A stretch of 64,000 nucleotides of DNA from Agrobacterium fabrum str. C58. Lineage in GTDB: Bacteria > Pseudomonadota > Alphaproteobacteria > Rhizobiales > Rhizobiaceae. The translations under genes and the position numbers were made by a program. This document shows, piece after piece, positions 62,584 through 64,000 of the stretch (positions within the stretch are counted from its first letter, which is position 1; each line of letters begins with the position of its first letter). The stretch lies in NCBI RefSeq assembly GCF_000092025.1, contig NC_003064.2, forward strand, positions 372,001 through 436,000, read 5' to 3'. Under the pieces are notes generated by a model. It was not told the DNA's origin. It did no database searches and saw only the letters and a list, made by a program, of their open reading frames with translations.

Positions 62584-64000
62584 ATGTCATTCCTTCAGCA
62601 TGCCCGTATCCGCACTAAAATCCTTTCCCTGATACTTCCCCTTTGCCTCGTCGGCATTGGCGGTGACATTCTCATCGCGAAGAATTACAGTTCATCTGGC
62701 GAGACATACTCGGACTTTATTTCCAACGAAACCGCTGCCGAAATCAATATGGCTATCGCCAGCCAGAGGTTGGTCGCTGTCGTCTACGATGCCTACCAGG
62801 TATTTGCCTATGACCCGGGGACAACCGGTCTGATGGCAGCGCAGGAAGATTACAAACAAAGCACGAAACGATTTCTCGACCTTGTCAGCGATTCCAGAGG
62901 TTTGCTGCCGAGCGAAGTAAGCAGCTTCGCCGCCTTTGAAACGGACGCAAAGGAAATCTTTAGCATCACAGACAGGGCAATTGAGGCCGGAGCGGCAGAC
63001 CGTAATACAGAAGCAAAGCAGCTTCTCGCCCAGGCCGATGAGAAGGTCGCGGTGGCGTTGCCGAAAATGCGCGGCTGGATCAACACCTACTCCAAGACTA
63101 TAGCCGACAAGGCGGCGGCGCTTGGCGTGGAAACGAGAAACACAATCTTCTACAGTCTGGCTGTCGTTGGCACTGTCTTCACTGTGGGCATCGCGCTGAC
63201 GCTCCTTCTTATCTCACGCGGCATTACGGGTCCAATCGCTGCTCTTCGCGAACGTATGCTGTCGCTCGCTGCAGGTCATAGCGAAGCGCCGGTCAAGGGG
63301 GTCGATCGGCGTGACGAAGTTGGAGAGATGGCCAAAGCAGTGGCTGTGTTTCGAGACAACGCTATCGAACGGATGCGACTGGAGCAGGAGGCAGACGCTA
63401 ACCGGTCGCTATCTGACAAAGAGCGGCTTGAGCGTGAGGCGCAGAAAGCGCGCGAGGCTGCAGATACGCAGTTTGCCGTGGATGGTCTGGCAACTGGACT
63501 GGAAGAGCTGTCCCGGGGCAATGTCGCCTATCGCATAAACGTACCCTTCGTGACACAGCTAGATCGGCTGCGAGAGAATTTCAACGCTTCGCTCGCAAAG
63601 CTTGAAGACACGCTGCTTCAGGTGGGTCAGAATGCTCACGGGATCGACGCCGGCGCCAACGAAATTCGCGCCGCAGCTGACGATCTATCAAAACGAACGG
63701 AGCAGCAGGCCGCATCCGTGGAAGAAACGGCTGCCGCTCTCGAACAGATTACTACAGCGGTAAAAGACTCCGCACGGCGCGCAGAAGAGGCTGGCGCTCT
63801 GGTGGCGCGCGCTCGACAGGGAGCCGAACAATCGGGTCAGGTCGTTCGCAATGCTGTTGCCGCCATGCAGGCGATCGAGAAGTCGTCCACGGAGATCAGC
63901 AACATCATCGGCGTGATTGATGAGATTGCGTTCCAGACGAACCTCCTGGCGCTGAACGCCGGTGTCGAGGCAGCTCGAGCCGGCGAAGCAGGGAAGGGCT
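62584..64000 (+). CDS. Methyl-accepting chemotaxis protein (partial, C-terminus outside window)
   Basis: 472 codons present. First membrane helix at ~13-32, a periplasmic helical sensor domain (to ~185), second helix ([25 protein letters not shown]), HAMP domains ([14 protein letters not shown] and GNVAYRIN), and the start of the signalling domain with [21 protein letters not shown] and [33 protein letters not shown] lies before the ATG at 62584. It would signal to CheA/CheW; the ligand is unknown. The canonical LALNAAVEA hairpin approach reads LALNAGVEA here. Confidence 0.95.
   Translation, partial: MSFLQHARIRTKILSLILPLCLVGIGGDILIAKNYSSSGETYSDFISNETAAEINMAIASQRLVAVVYDAYQVFAYDPGTTGLMAAQEDYKQSTKRFLDLVSDSRGLLPSEVSSFAAFETDAKEIFSITDRAIEAGAADRNTEAKQLLAQADEKVAVALPKMRGWINTYSKTIADKAAALGVETRNTIFYSLAVVGTVFTVGIALTLLLISRGITGPIAALRERMLSLAAGHSEAPVKGVDRRDEVGEMAKAVAVFRDNAIERMRLEQEADANRSLSDKERLEREAQKAREAADTQFAVDGLATGLEELSRGNVAYRINVPFVTQLDRLRENFNASLAKLEDTLLQVGQNAHGIDAGANEIRAAADDLSKRTEQQAASVEETAAALEQITTAVKDSARRAEEAGALVARARQGAEQSGQVVRNAVAAMQAIEKSSTEISNIIGVIDEIAFQTNLLALNAGVEAARAGEAGKG

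Noticed and set aside
1..64000. CRISPR array or retron-like system
   Set aside because: No regularly spaced repeats or reverse transcriptase-like gene were seen.

Overview
The window looks like an accessory replicon or catabolic island of a Rhizobiaceae-type alphaproteobacterium (Agrobacterium/Rhizobium-like). The reasons are GC-rich coding with alphaproteobacterial codon use, many ABC uptake cassettes each paired with its own LacI, GntR or LysR regulator, Moc/inositol-type genes, an opine-dehydrogenase-family gene, and a typical rhizobial chemoreceptor. No rRNA, intact tRNA, CRISPR array or replication origin was seen. The species assignment is inference.

Left part (1-14.5 kb). A TetR-RND adaptor-RND pump operon on the minus strand enters from the left edge. 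A large tyrosine-recombinase-like gene and a class II Fic AMP-transferase gene diverge from a promoter holding three TTAATTAA boxes. A stress/detoxification block follows: a DUF1348 gene with TetR, a chloroperoxidase-like hydrolase carrying a Tat leader, a GlxA-type AraC regulator, and an SDR dehydrogenase divergent from a LysR gene.

Middle part (14.8-29.5 kb). A LacI regulator with a GGGAACGTTCCC operator controls a DHDPS-family aldolase/dehydratase and an MFS carrier. After a gene-poor stretch with an IS66 remnant comes a second DHDPS-family gene in an operon with a D-2-hydroxyacid dehydrogenase and a complete sugar ABC transporter. Its GntR regulator has two TAACATGTTA palindromes, one before its own gene and one before the operon. 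A frameshifted GST gene abuts a truncated esterase.

Core (28.7-51.4 kb). Three transport systems lie back to back: a polar amino-acid-type ABC system lacking an ATPase gene, and two polyamine/opine-type (Pot-like) ABC systems. Associated enzymes are a TIM-barrel isomerase, a creatinase-like M24 protein that has lost its metal ligands, a flavin reductase-like protein, an opine-dehydrogenase-family protein, an FMO-like flavoprotein, a DsbA-fold isomerase, a paired CMD/AhpD-like duo and a MATE exporter. I read this as import and oxidation of opine-like or N-substituted amino-acid compounds; the substrate is not identifiable from sequence. A small gene graveyard (tRNA fossil, MarR gene with two amber codons, IS66 remnant) separates the two Pot-like operons.

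Right part (51.4-64 kb). There are LysR and peptide-SBP fragments and small hypothetical genes. A LacI-controlled Moc/Iol-like sugar set follows (two TIM-barrel isomerases, a Gfo/Idh/MocA oxidoreductase and a fragment of a sugar-binding protein). Next come an HxlR/SDR divergent pair, a glycolipid-binding-domain protein, an orphan BrnA-like antitoxin, and the start of a methyl-accepting chemotaxis protein that runs off the right edge.
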